From an uncultured Bacilli bacterium (GTDB lineage: Bacteria > Bacillota_I > Bacilli_A > RF39 > UBA660): a stretch of 23,413 nucleotides of DNA. The notes under the pieces are model-generated. The model was not told where the DNA came from. It worked only from the letters and a program-made list of their open reading frames with translations, and did no database searches. How positions within the stretch are numbered: the first letter of the stretch is position 1; every line of letters starts with the position of its first letter. The stretch is from positions 12,934 through 36,346 of the forward strand of contig CAJTXV010000017.1 of assembly GCA_910584255.1 (NCBI GenBank), in the 5' to 3' direction. Shown here one piece after another: positions 1-8,868 of the stretch. Made by a program: the position numbers and the translations under genes.

Positions 1-752
1 GAACTATTTCCTTTTGAATCACTGGATTGTTCTTCTTCACTTTGGGACTCTTCTTTACCCTGTTTATCCCACTCACTATTTTCTAAATTACTTGAAGACT
101 CTCCTTTTTCTTGAGATGACTCCTTGTTTTCTTCTTCAGAACTATTTCCTTTTGAATCACTGGATTGTTCTTCTTTGCTTTGTGACTCTTCTTTACCCTG
201 TTCATCCCACTCACTATTTTCTGAATTACTTGAAGACTCTCCTTTTTCTTGAGATAACTCCTTACTTGATTCTTCGGAACTATTTCCTTTTGAATCACTA
301 GATTGTTCTTCTTCGCTTTGGGACTCTTCACCCTGTTCATCCCGCTCACTATCTTCTGAATTACTTGATGATTCTCCTTGTTCTTGAGAAGGTTCCTTGT
401 TTTCTTCTTCGAAACCATTTCCTTTTGAATCACTAGATTGTTCTTCTTCGCTTTGGGACTCTTCACCCTGTTCATCCCGCTCACTATCTTCTGAATTACT
501 TGATGATTCTCCTTGTTCTTGAGAAGGTTCCTTATTTTCTTCTTCGGAACCATTTCCTTTTGAATCACTGGATTGTTCTTCTTTGCTTTGGGACTCTTTT
601 TTACCTTGTTCATCCCGCTCACTATCTTCTGAATTACTTGATAATTCTCCTTTTTCTTGAGATGACTCCTTCTTTTCTTCTTCAGAACTATTTCCTTTTG
701 AATCACTGGATTGTTCTTCTTCATTTTGTAACTCTTCTTCACTCTGTCTATC
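1..752 (-). repeat. Coding tandem repeat, about six units of 135-138 bp
   Basis: Matching points of the units fall at about 138, 276, 411, 546 and 684, giving spacings of 138, 135, 135 and 138 bases. All are multiples of three, so the reading frame is kept. The two middle units are nearly identical and each is one Lys codon shorter. The array continues past the left edge. It lies entirely inside the Ser/Glu-rich gene. Confidence 0.85.
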
Positions 753-827
753 CGATGAATTATTTTCTGAATCCATAGGTAATTGGAGATTTTTTAAGTC
801 ACTTTTTACAAATTTCCAAAAATGCAT
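1..827 (-). CDS. Ser/Glu-rich tandem-repeat protein, C-terminus beyond window
   Basis: I do not recognise this protein. The frame is open from ATG at 827 to the window edge (275 codons plus two bases), so the C-terminus is missing. The start is supported by GGTGG about 8 bases upstream, next to the stop of the preceding gene at 838, which makes the two genes a likely operon. The first 17 residues (MHFWKFVKSDLKNLQLP) are ordinary sequence. Everything after that is Ser, Glu, Gln, Asn, Asp, Lys and Gly with almost no hydrophobic residues, in six units of 45-46 residues carrying motifs such as QSSDSKGNSSEEE and SSNSEDSERDEQG. No signal peptide is visible at this end. The composition predicts a disordered, highly acidic chain. 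A surface stalk, a spacer or a charged binding tail are all possible, and a distal domain may lie off the edge. Confidence 0.75.
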   Translation of the reverse strand, partial: MHFWKFVKSDLKNLQLPMDSENNSSDRQSEEELQNEEEQSSDSKGNSSEEEKKESSQEKGELSSNSEDSERDEQGKKESQSKEEQSSDSKGNGSEEENKEPSQEQGESSSNSEDSERDEQGEESQSEEEQSSDSKGNGFEEENKEPSQEQGESSSNSEDSERDEQGEESQSEEEQSSDSKGNSSEESSKELSQEKGESSSNSENSEWDEQGKEESQSKEEQSSDSKGNSSEEENKESSQEKGESSSNLENSEWDKQGKEESQSEEEQSSDSKGNS

Positions 828-837
828 ACTTTACCAC

Positions 838-1623
838 CTAATGTCTTTTTGGCGCATCAAAATCTAGAGAGTCAGACTCATTTAAACCATAATGTTCTCT
901 TATAAATTGCTGATCATTTCTAGAATACGGATTATAGGAAGATTCTTCTTTTAGTTCCCCATTATTTTTAAATACCCATGGATGATATTTGCCATTTTCA
1001 TATATTTTCAAATCATTATCAGGGCTTCCTTCAATTGCTGCGGCATAGATACTATTTTGTGTAGGATACGCCATTTCCTTTTGTACACCGTTATGTTCTG
1101 TGATTAAAATAAACCCAAAATGTACATCTCCAAATACTGCCCCTGGATGTAGTGGATATTCTTCTTTAATAACATCATCTGGAAGGATTGCACTTTCTTC
1201 AGGATTACTAGCAATTCTTATACTAATTGGTTGTATTAATTTTGGTTCCTCTGATGTCACAGCTATTTCAATTTCCTCATTCATCTTGTGTTTAAAATCA
1301 TCCGTAAAATCATCAACAATCGAATATTTTAAATTTCCATTTTTATCAAAACTCCATGGTAATCTCTTACCTTCTTCAAAAATATTTAAAATTCCATTCT
1401 CCATTCCAATCGCTTGTATTTTACATTGTGTAAGATAATTTGTCTCCTTTTGTTTTCCATTATGCTCTGTGATTAAAATAAACCCATAGTGTTCACCATT
1501 AATCATAGCGCCTGGTATCAAAGGAATTTCTTCATACTTACTTTCATCTTCAATTATAATATTATTATTGTTTTTCCCTAATCTGATGTTAATTGGATTC
1601 TTCCTTTTTCCTTCAATTTTCAT
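838..1623 (-). CDS. Duplicated-domain protein of unknown function (261 aa)
   Basis: Unknown family. The chosen start is ATG at 1623, preceded by GGAGGTG at 7 bases; a longer in-frame reading from 1680 has no ribosome site and would cross the promoter. The protein is two copies of one domain of about 90 residues, at about 11-101 and 133-226. Both copies share the core GFILITEHNG followed by a QKE motif, a PGA motif before it, and an ending of the form ENGK-PW-F-NG-LK. The Tyr/Phe, Asn/Gly and PW conservation suggests a compact beta fold. The linker is acidic. No signal peptide or membrane segment is seen, so a cytoplasmic location is likely. It is the first gene of a unit with the Ser/Glu-rich gene, divergent from the leucine-rich-repeat pair. 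Confidence 0.8.
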   Translation of the reverse strand: MKIEGKRKNPINIRLGKNNNNIIIEDESKYEEIPLIPGAMINGEHYGFILITEHNGKQKETNYLTQCKIQAIGMENGILNIFEEGKRLPWSFDKNGNLKYSIVDDFTDDFKHKMNEEIEIAVTSEEPKLIQPISIRIASNPEESAILPDDVIKEEYPLHPGAVFGDVHFGFILITEHNGVQKEMAYPTQNSIYAAAIEGSPDNDLKIYENGKYHPWVFKNNGELKEESSYNPYSRNDQQFIREHYGLNESDSLDFDAPKRH

Positions 1624-1647
1624 ACAAACACCTCCAATTAGTTTTTT

Positions 1648-1676
1648 ATAATAACATAAGTTTCTTTCGTTATCAA
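1648..1676 (-). promoter_or_regulatory. Promoter of the 838-1623 gene
   Basis: On the minus strand TTGATA (1671-1676) is followed after 17 bases by TATTAT (1648-1653), about 25 bases before the ATG at 1623. This is a good match to a sigma-A type promoter. Confidence 0.65.
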
Positions 1677-1694
1677 TCAATCCAACTGTTTTTA

Positions 1695-1722
1695 TTGATT
1701 TTTTTCTAAAAAATGATATAAT
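1695..1722 (+). promoter_or_regulatory. Promoter of the leucine-rich-repeat gene pair
   Basis: TTGATT (1695-1700), a 16-base spacer, then TATAAT (1717-1722). The leader is about 20 bases and carries AGAGGGGG at 7 bases before the ATG at 1751. The -35 lies about 20 bases from the -35 of the divergent minus-strand promoter, so one regulator could control both units. Confidence 0.65.
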
Positions 1723-1750
1723 AACTAACTATTAAAGAGGGGGCATTGGA

Positions 1751-4700
1751 ATGGAAGCGAATTATGCCTTAATTAATGGTACACAGTATTCAAAAAAGAT
1801 AGACAGTTGTGCCTACATGGAAGATCAAAATATAGTAACATTTAGTATACCAGAAGGCGTTACTCATATTGGAGAACGTGCCTTTTCAAAATGTAAAAAT
1901 TTAAAAAGAATTGAACTTCCTACAAGTATAGAATATATTGGTCCAAGTGCCTTTTCTGGCTGTGAAAATTTAGAGGAAATTATTTTACCTCGGAATATTA
2001 AAAAAATCGGTTATAGAACTTTTGCTGACTGTAAAAGACTTAAGAAAATTGTGATTCCAGAAGGTGTTCAAGAATTAGAGTGGGCTGTTTTTTCTGGTTG
2101 TGAAAATCTAGAAGAAATAGTTCTACCAGAAAGTATCCAAACCATTGGTAAGCAATTATTTCTAAACTGTAAAAAATTAAAAAAGGTAGGTCTTTCACAA
2201 AATATTAAATCCTTACCCGATCAATGTTTTAGGGGATGCCATAATTTAGAGATTACTTTAGATAAAGACATTAGAGAATTAGGAGATAGAACATTCGAGG
2301 ATTGTATAAAATTATCTACCTTTCCTGAACATGTAACTTCTTTTGGTGAAAACTGTTTTAGAAATTGTAGAGCCTTAACGAGTGTAGTTTTAAATAAGGA
2401 AATAAAAAATTTGCCAGATGGTATGTTTGATGGTTGTATTCATTTAAGCAGAATTGATTATCAAAATGATTCTTCTTTGGAAATTGGGAAATGTTGCTTT
2501 CGGAATTGTAAAAGTTTAGATTCGATACCTTCCTTTGTTGTAGATTATAATGAACGTGCCTTTGAAAATTGTACAGGCCTTACAAAAATAGATATCACTT
2601 CAGATACGATTCCTTTTGCTTGTTTTAGAGGTTGTAGTAATATTCATGAAATAACGAATCAAGATCAGATTGCCTCTCTTTCTAGTTTTGCTTTTTCTGG
2701 ATGTAAAAATCTTGAAGAAGTAGATATCATCCATGCTAATACTATTCCAGCAGAGGCATTTAGTCATTGTAAGAATTTAAAAAGAGTAAGGCTCAATATG
2801 GGAGTTCAAGAAATTGGTTCTAGGGCTTTCTTTGGTTGCTCTTTACTATCTGATATTAACTTACCAGACAATATACGTACTGTTAAAAAAGAATCATTCA
2901 AAAATTGTAATAGTATTAAAGAAATTACAATACCAGCAAATTTAACCTCTTTTGAGGACTGTGCATTTTCTTATATGAATTCACTAGAAGCAATTTATGT
3001 TTCCCCTGATAACAAAACATTTACAACTCCTGACCATAAAATCTTAATAAACAACTTACAACAATCCGTGGTGTTATATGCCATTGGTTCTAAAGACAAG
3101 TCCTATTCTTTTAAAGACTACAATATACAAGTAGATATCTTAAATCATGAATTAATCCTCCCTATTAATGGAATTGGTGTATATGCTTTTGCGGGTGCCA
3201 AAAACTTAGAAGAGCTTACCGTTTGTGCTTGTACTCAAAATATTGAATCAAGTGCATTTGTTGATTGTGCCAATTTAAAAACATTAAATGTAGAAGCTAT
3301 TTCACTATTTACTTGTCCTGGTTTTCATATTCGAGAACGTGGACAGTACTACTTTAAGGAAAATGCTAAAATGCCACTTTTTCTTCCTTTTGAAACGGTC
3401 ACTTTTTCTGGTGATTTGGTTCAAATTTTTTCACAAGCATTAGAACATTTTTCAAATGTAAAAACAATTATTCTTCCAAGTGACAAAAATTATGGTATTA
3501 ATGAATCTGCTTTTTCTGACTGTACTTTATTAGAAAAAGTGAATATTCCACGCCAAGTTATGTACATAGAAAAAAATGCTTTCCCTACACACACTAGATT
3601 GGTTTTTGAAAACGGATTAATGCCTAGTGGACTGGTTGAACTCATTCATAATACTGATTATATAGGGGATTATAAACAATATACTCTTGGAAATGGTATC
3701 TACTATATTGAACAAGGAGAACAAATCACAACAATTACACAAACGTATATCGATGGAATTTGTTCTCATCCTGAATCAATCCATAATAATCCCGTTTTAT
3801 TTTTAGATTTTATGAATGATTTGATTCAGCACGACTTATTCAAACAATTATTATTTAATGGAATACTAATAGCAAATATGAGTTTAGAAAATCGAGAGAT
3901 TTTAATTCAAAATATTCATAAAGATGATGAATTTGCTTTTGAGGTATTAAAACACAGTGGTATTTTAGATGAAAAAGATCAGGATACAGAATATTTGTTA
4001 AAGAATCGTAATTTTCAAAAAATGATAGACTTTATAGAACTACTAAGAAAATATAATATTACCGATTCCATCCTTTATCATAAGATGTTGGTCTGTTATA
4101 TAAATAAGAAACAGTTTGAACATTTAATATCTGATTATTTACTTTTATTCTTAAAAACCATAAAACTCAGTCATTTACTTGAACCGAATCCTAATGAACA
4201 AAGAAATTCTTCTAATCAACTATCACACACTATCCTTTCGGAGAACTCCATTACTCAGTTTATCCACTATGTAGAAAAGTATCATATTAAGGATCAATAT
4301 CTTTTTCAAAAACCTATCATTGCAATCGCAAATGATTCTCTTGCAGAACAATTTTTTAAAGTATTTGATGCCAATATTAAAAGACTAATTAAAGCAAGTG
4401 GCGTTATGGATGATGAATCCACTGCCAAACAGAATTTAAGTGATTTACTTATATTATTAAAAATTACAGGTGCCTTAGAAGATGACTCAAAGATTCGGCA
4501 AAAAGCTAGTACATTTATTAGTGAAAAAATGTTTCCAGAAATTCTTTCGAATCAAAAGAAAAATGGATATCGAGTGGTTGGAGATGACATCCATAGAATC
4601 TTTAATTTTCCATATACAAGAGATGAATTTGATTTAGAATTTGCGAACTTCTTTTTAGAAAATTATTATGAACTGATCGAAGTGGAGCGAAAAAAATCAG

Positions 4701-5569
4701 GATTTATTCAAAGAGTTTATATAAACTTTAGAGAGATATCAAAAACTTCTACATCCGATAAAGGTTCTCAAAGAAAACTAAAAGTAACCATAGATAAATG
4801 TAAAAATTATCTTACCAATATAAAATTTGATGATGTCACAGAGGAAAACCAGGAATTGGCCAATTTAATTGGTAATTGGTATGATGAGAATCGTGTTTGG
4901 TGGAATGCTCAAAAAGTATACCAAGAGTCACTAAATGCCCCTAGAAATATTTTTACGAAAGTAACTATCCAAGATGGTGAAGTAATATATGATAATAATC
5001 CAAAACATGATTTAAAAGAAGACCTTAGTCCTAATTACTCTTTTGAATGGTTACCAAAGCAAGACTATGATAATTTAATACTAGGAAAATATTGTAGTTG
5101 TTGTGCACATGTTAATGGTGCTGGAAGTGGAATTATGAGGGCTAGTATCATTCTCGATAATTGTCAAAATTTAGTCATTCGAAATGGACTTGGTGAAATT
5201 ATTTCTAAAGTAACTCTTTATGTAAATAAGGAAGAAGGGTATGCAGTATTTAATACGGTTGAAACATCGCTCAGTCATAGGTCAGATGAAGAAGTTAAAA
5301 ATATATATGATGCTTTTTTAAGAGGGTCCAAAGCATTTTTAGAAACTTATAACAGAAATAATCCACAATCTCCTATTACCACAATCACCATTGGTACAAA
5401 TAGAAATACAGTAAGAGAATATTTAACAGATCAGAATCATCCTATGGTATCTATATATCCTGCATTAGATTATGGTAGGTATGCACTCATTGAAAGTAGA
5501 TATCTAGGGGATTGGAAAAAAGAACAGAGATTGGTATTAAAACTGGGGGCTTTCGATGGTAGAAAATAA
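1751..5569 (+). CDS. Giant BspA-type leucine-rich-repeat protein with CxCCxH C-terminal domain (1272 aa)
   Basis: Residues about 28-620 are LRR_5/BspA-type repeats with a period of about 23 residues (pattern IP-x-V-x-x-IG-x-x-AF-x-x-C-x-x-L-x-x-I), broken by short inserts near 415-470 and 520-550. Residues about 680-930 are helical and contain degenerate repeats built on [I/L]-D/E-x-x-LF followed by IKRL-x-SG-x-x-DD. Residues about 985-1270 form the C-terminal domain shared with the next gene, with motifs SKTSTS and GSQR (995-1008), APRNIFTK (1063-1070), WLPKQDYDNLILG (1100-1112), CSCCAH (1115-1120), GAGSGIMRAS (1123-1132) and NLVIRN (1140-1145). No signal peptide or membrane segment is visible, so it is probably cytoplasmic, unlike many BspA-type surface proteins. 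The LRRs suggest protein recognition. The order of Cys/His cluster, Gly-rich loop and following beta strands suggests a catalytic or metal-binding module, loosely like a GNAT or PcfJ-type fold, but this is a guess. No P-loop was found. Confidence 0.85.
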   Translation: MEANYALINGTQYSKKIDSCAYMEDQNIVTFSIPEGVTHIGERAFSKCKNLKRIELPTSIEYIGPSAFSGCENLEEIILPRNIKKIGYRTFADCKRLKKIVIPEGVQELEWAVFSGCENLEEIVLPESIQTIGKQLFLNCKKLKKVGLSQNIKSLPDQCFRGCHNLEITLDKDIRELGDRTFEDCIKLSTFPEHVTSFGENCFRNCRALTSVVLNKEIKNLPDGMFDGCIHLSRIDYQNDSSLEIGKCCFRNCKSLDSIPSFVVDYNERAFENCTGLTKIDITSDTIPFACFRGCSNIHEITNQDQIASLSSFAFSGCKNLEEVDIIHANTIPAEAFSHCKNLKRVRLNMGVQEIGSRAFFGCSLLSDINLPDNIRTVKKESFKNCNSIKEITIPANLTSFEDCAFSYMNSLEAIYVSPDNKTFTTPDHKILINNLQQSVVLYAIGSKDKSYSFKDYNIQVDILNHELILPINGIGVYAFAGAKNLEELTVCACTQNIESSAFVDCANLKTLNVEAISLFTCPGFHIRERGQYYFKENAKMPLFLPFETVTFSGDLVQIFSQALEHFSNVKTIILPSDKNYGINESAFSDCTLLEKVNIPRQVMYIEKNAFPTHTRLVFENGLMPSGLVELIHNTDYIGDYKQYTLGNGIYYIEQGEQITTITQTYIDGICSHPESIHNNPVLFLDFMNDLIQHDLFKQLLFNGILIANMSLENREILIQNIHKDDEFAFEVLKHSGILDEKDQDTEYLLKNRNFQKMIDFIELLRKYNITDSILYHKMLVCYINKKQFEHLISDYLLLFLKTIKLSHLLEPNPNEQRNSSNQLSHTILSENSITQFIHYVEKYHIKDQYLFQKPIIAIANDSLAEQFFKVFDANIKRLIKASGVMDDESTAKQNLSDLLILLKITGALEDDSKIRQKASTFISEKMFPEILSNQKKNGYRVVGDDIHRIFNFPYTRDEFDLEFANFFLENYYELIEVERKKSGFIQRVYINFREISKTSTSDKGSQRKLKVTIDKCKNYLTNIKFDDVTEENQELANLIGNWYDENRVWWNAQKVYQESLNAPRNIFTKVTIQDGEVIYDNNPKHDLKEDLSPNYSFEWLPKQDYDNLILGKYCSCCAHVNGAGSGIMRASIILDNCQNLVIRNGLGEIISKVTLYVNKEEGYAVFNTVETSLSHRSDEEVKNIYDAFLRGSKAFLETYNRNNPQSPITTITIGTNRNTVREYLTDQNHPMVSIYPALDYGRYALIESRYLGDWKKEQRLVLKLGAFDGRK

Positions 5570-8531
5570 ATTAATTTATGACAAACATGTAACTTCTATT
5601 GTCCTACCAGATGGAGTTACTCAAATTCCAGATGAAGCATTCATGGACTTTGAACAATTAGAAAGTATTACCATTCCTAACTCTGTTACTTATATTGGTA
5701 AAGCGGCTTTTAAGGGATGTAAGTCACTTAAAAAAGTAAAGTTACCAAATCATTTACAAATATTAGATGACTTTGCATTTAGTGAATGTTCTTCCCTAGA
5801 AGAAATTATCATTCCCTCTTCTCTACATTACTATGCACGTGGCTTATTTAGTCATTGTACTAATTTAAAAACCATACATTCACATGATGATATCTACTAT
5901 ATTAATGACCTAGCATTTTATCATTGTAAAAAACTAGAGGATTTCTCTATTCCAAAAAACGTTACTAGTATTCATCAGATGACTTTTATGGGATGCGATT
6001 CTATCACGAGTATTCATATTCCTAAAAGCGTAGACTACATTGAATTAGGTGCATTTTCTCTTATGAGTTCTTTAGAAAAAATCACTGTGGATTTAGAAAA
6101 TGAAAAGTATTTTTCGGCAGATGATGATACTATTTTAATAGGAAAAGATGGTGTGATTCTGCAATATGCAATTGCTTCTACAAAAGAGCAATTTATGTGC
6201 TACCCTTATATAGAAGATTTAGATTATACGGATTCTAATGGAAATACTGCCACTTGTCAAAGCACTTTTTCAATCTATAATATCGCAGATTATGCTTTTG
6301 CGGGTGCTAGGAATTTGAAAAAGTTATATATTACTTCCGAATTAGAAGGTATTGGTGGAAATACATTTCTAAATTGCGAAAACTTAAAAGATTTAGAAAT
6401 CACTCATACCACTTTTGGAGATTCCTTATTAATACATACTCATAAACTTCCAGAAGAAGAGGCAAGTATTCCATTTGAAAATATTGTGATTAAAGACGGT
6501 GTCAAAACTTTATGTGGAAACTTATCAGAACTATTTCAAAATGCTAGAAATATTTCACTACCTGATTCATTAGAAGAAATTGGTGAAAATGTTTTCTCAC
6601 ATTCATCAAGTTTAGCGAGTCTTACCATTCCTGATCATATTCGTTCTATTTTTCCAAATACTTTTTATAAAGATATCAAGATTACATTTTCTGATTTTGG
6701 TACTATAAAAGCAGAAGAGTTTAATATGTTACAGACAAAAACCAGTGAAGAGTACTATATCAGACAACATAATAAGGATAACATTAAAATTTTTTCATGT
6801 GCCGATCAAACTTATTATGTCAAAGTAGATGATTTTGATACAGTAAAAATTAATCGTGATGAAATTACAAATTTTTCTAATAGCTCTTATGTTATGTCTG
6901 ATCATCCAGATGAATTCATTCAGTATGTAATTCATTTACTAAGTATCAATACAGATTATAATAGGTTACTAACCCGTGTATGGACGAATTCTCAGTTACA
7001 GGAAATATTTAGTCGATTCGCAAATGATTGTTATTACTTTCAAGAAATTGCGTCACATAAAATTTCACGTGCGATTAGAGAACTCCTTGAGTGTCAGAAT
7101 ATTCATGATGAATTTTTATTTAATGGTATAGTCATGAGAAAATTTGGAAAAGAAGATTTACAAAAAGTAATTACGAACTACAATCCTTCTATCCGTCGTT
7201 TTTTTAGATTTAGTCCGATTGATCCTAGTAGTGATGTAGTAATTCATGTCGATTTACTCATTGATTATTGCAACTTATTAGAACAATATGAGCAGTATGA
7301 CCGTTTTTTATATCGATCTATCTTTTTTGAAAAATTAAGTAAAGAAAATCAGGAATTACTCATTCAACATTTTAATAGAAATATAAAGCGTTTATTAACA
7401 AATAGTGGAACTTTAGACGATATGTATGGCGAGAATTTAAGCGATTTATTAAAACTATGTCATGCTTTAGGTATACTGAGCGACGATGAAAGAATCAGTC
7501 AAAGAATGAGTACATTTATAAATGAGAAAATGTTAAATCCAAACGAGGATTTTCCAATTATAGGTAATGATATTCATACTATATTTGGAGAAATCAATCC
7601 AAGAGAAGAAATAGATTATGAATTTATTTTATTCTTTATTGAAAATTATGAACAATTGGTTCAGTTAGAGAAAGAAAATTCTGGAATTATCGCAAGAATA
7701 TATAATACTTTTAAAGATATTTCTAAAACTTCGACATCTCACAGAGGGTCTCAGAGACATTTAAAAGTAACGGTAGATAAGTGCTTAGATTATTTTCTTA
7801 GCAAACGTTTTGAGGGGATTACTGAAGAAAATAAGGAACTTGTGAAGATTCTTCAAAAATATTATTCTGAATCCTATGCATTAAGTGTTGGAGAAATGGT
7901 CGTAAATCAAAGTAAGAATGCTCCTAGAAATATTTTTACTAAATTTAGGATAGAAAATGGAGAGACTATATATTCTTATGATCCTAGTGAAGATTTAGTA
8001 GAACAAAATGAACATGGATTTTCTTATCATTGGTTGCCGAAACAAGATTATGATAATTTAATTTTAGGAAAATACTGTTCTTGTTGTGCTCATATTCTTG
8101 GTGCTGGCTCTGGCATTATGCGAGCTAGTATGATTCTTAATAATTGTCAAAATTTAGTCATTCGAAATGATGCTCACGATATCATTGCGAAAATGACGAT
8201 TTATGTAAATAGAGAAAATGGATACGCTGTATTTAACACAGCAGAAGTCCACGCAAATTATCGTAGTGAAGAGGATCTTGATAAAATTTATCAAGCCTTT
8301 ATGCGAGGTACAAAAGCATTTGTAGATACTTATAATGGGAATCATAAGGTGCCAATTTCCATGGTTTCCATTGGCGAATATCGTAATAATATTAAGGATA
8401 ACTTAGGGAACATAGAAACTAAATTATTACCAACACCTAATTATTCAGTTTATGGATATTATGTGGGTGGAAAAATAGTTGGAACTTATGATGGAGATAG
8501 TAAAGAAAAACAAATCTTAGTTCTTAAATAA
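5556..8531 (+). CDS. Paralogous BspA-type leucine-rich-repeat protein with CxCCxH C-terminal domain (991 aa)
   Basis: The ATG lies inside the last 14 bases of the preceding gene in another frame, with GGGGG about 6 bases upstream, so translation is probably coupled. The layout repeats that of its neighbour: LRR_5 repeats at about 12-375 (fewer copies, which explains the shorter length), a helical middle at about 450-700, then the shared C-terminal domain with SKTSTS (723-728), APRNIFTK (789-796), WLPKQDYDNLILG (826-838), CSCCAH (841-846), GAGSGIMRAS (849-858) and NLVIRN (866-871). The LRR halves are much more diverged than the C-terminal halves. This fits two recognition surfaces feeding one conserved activity, perhaps as a heteromer. 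No signal peptide is seen. Function unknown. Confidence 0.85.
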   Translation: MVENKLIYDKHVTSIVLPDGVTQIPDEAFMDFEQLESITIPNSVTYIGKAAFKGCKSLKKVKLPNHLQILDDFAFSECSSLEEIIIPSSLHYYARGLFSHCTNLKTIHSHDDIYYINDLAFYHCKKLEDFSIPKNVTSIHQMTFMGCDSITSIHIPKSVDYIELGAFSLMSSLEKITVDLENEKYFSADDDTILIGKDGVILQYAIASTKEQFMCYPYIEDLDYTDSNGNTATCQSTFSIYNIADYAFAGARNLKKLYITSELEGIGGNTFLNCENLKDLEITHTTFGDSLLIHTHKLPEEEASIPFENIVIKDGVKTLCGNLSELFQNARNISLPDSLEEIGENVFSHSSSLASLTIPDHIRSIFPNTFYKDIKITFSDFGTIKAEEFNMLQTKTSEEYYIRQHNKDNIKIFSCADQTYYVKVDDFDTVKINRDEITNFSNSSYVMSDHPDEFIQYVIHLLSINTDYNRLLTRVWTNSQLQEIFSRFANDCYYFQEIASHKISRAIRELLECQNIHDEFLFNGIVMRKFGKEDLQKVITNYNPSIRRFFRFSPIDPSSDVVIHVDLLIDYCNLLEQYEQYDRFLYRSIFFEKLSKENQELLIQHFNRNIKRLLTNSGTLDDMYGENLSDLLKLCHALGILSDDERISQRMSTFINEKMLNPNEDFPIIGNDIHTIFGEINPREEIDYEFILFFIENYEQLVQLEKENSGIIARIYNTFKDISKTSTSHRGSQRHLKVTVDKCLDYFLSKRFEGITEENKELVKILQKYYSESYALSVGEMVVNQSKNAPRNIFTKFRIENGETIYSYDPSEDLVEQNEHGFSYHWLPKQDYDNLILGKYCSCCAHILGAGSGIMRASMILNNCQNLVIRNDAHDIIAKMTIYVNRENGYAVFNTAEVHANYRSEEDLDKIYQAFMRGTKAFVDTYNGNHKVPISMVSIGEYRNNIKDNLGNIETKLLPTPNYSVYGYYVGGKIVGTYDGDSKEKQILVLK

Positions 8532-8560
8532 AAGAAATCTCGTAGAAAGATTTCTTTTAT
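8531..8560. terminator. Bidirectional intrinsic terminator between convergent genes
   Basis: A perfect 10-bp stem (AAAGAAATCT at 8531-8540, AGATTTCTTT at 8548-8557) with a 7-base loop and T-rich flanks. It overlaps the stop codons of both converging genes, so it can end both transcripts. Confidence 0.8.
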
Positions 8561-8868
8561 TTATAATTTTTAGGTTGTGCTTCCTTTGCTTTTAATAGTA
8601 AATCATCATAATGAATACTTGCTTTAAATCTCATTAATTCTGGAATTAGTATTTCCTTAAATGGATGATTTTCCATATTTTTTTCTATTGTAGGCATTTG
8701 TGCAAATAGTATTTCAATAAAACCATCGTGAAATTTTCTATATTCTTGTTTTTCTCTTCCTGGGTGGTTTAAAATTACCTCTTTTGGAATTATACGATCT
8801 ATCTTAGGATGTTCTAGTTGATGGTACGTATCTTTTTCAAATTTTAGTAGTGAAAACAAATCATACAC
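8557..8868 (-). CDS. C-terminal part of a split unknown protein (GTG start, 103 aa)
   Basis: This frame opens at a GTG inside the end of the gene at 8844-9260. It is better read as that gene's continuation. Joining the frames at the A8 run (8871-8878) with a -1 step gives GQKK-RVYDLFSLLKFEKD and a 234-residue protein. No ribosome site sits before the GTG at a proper distance, which argues against independent initiation. The fragment is rich in Lys, Glu and aromatic residues (KIDRIIPKEVILNHPGREK) and has no membrane segment. The family is not recognised. It ends in the shared bidirectional terminator. Confidence 0.55.
   Translation of the reverse strand: MYDLFSLLKFEKDTYHQLEHPKIDRIIPKEVILNHPGREKQEYRKFHDGFIEILFAQMPTIEKNMENHPFKEILIPELMRFKASIHYDDLLLKAKEAQPKNYK

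Noticed and set aside
83..742. Lys-rich open frame of 219 codons on the minus strand
   Set aside because: It is the shadow of the Ser/Glu repeat gene in another frame. The true frame has a start with a ribosome site and stays open over the whole region.
1..752. Possible CRISPR array or non-coding satellite
   Set aside because: The units are directly abutting with no unique spacers, and all periods are multiples of three in an open frame, so it is a coding tandem repeat.
14..778. Hydrophobic plus-strand open frames at 14-301 and 500-778
   Set aside because: They are antisense shadows of the same coding repeat, with no ribosome sites.
1100..1438. Plus-strand open frame of 112 codons
   Set aside because: It is antisense to the duplicated-domain gene, which has a ribosome site, a promoter and internal homology.
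1751..8531. NLR/STAND-type immune protein
   Set aside because: The LRR-plus-effector layout is suggestive, but no P-loop or other NTPase motif was found in the helical middle of either protein.
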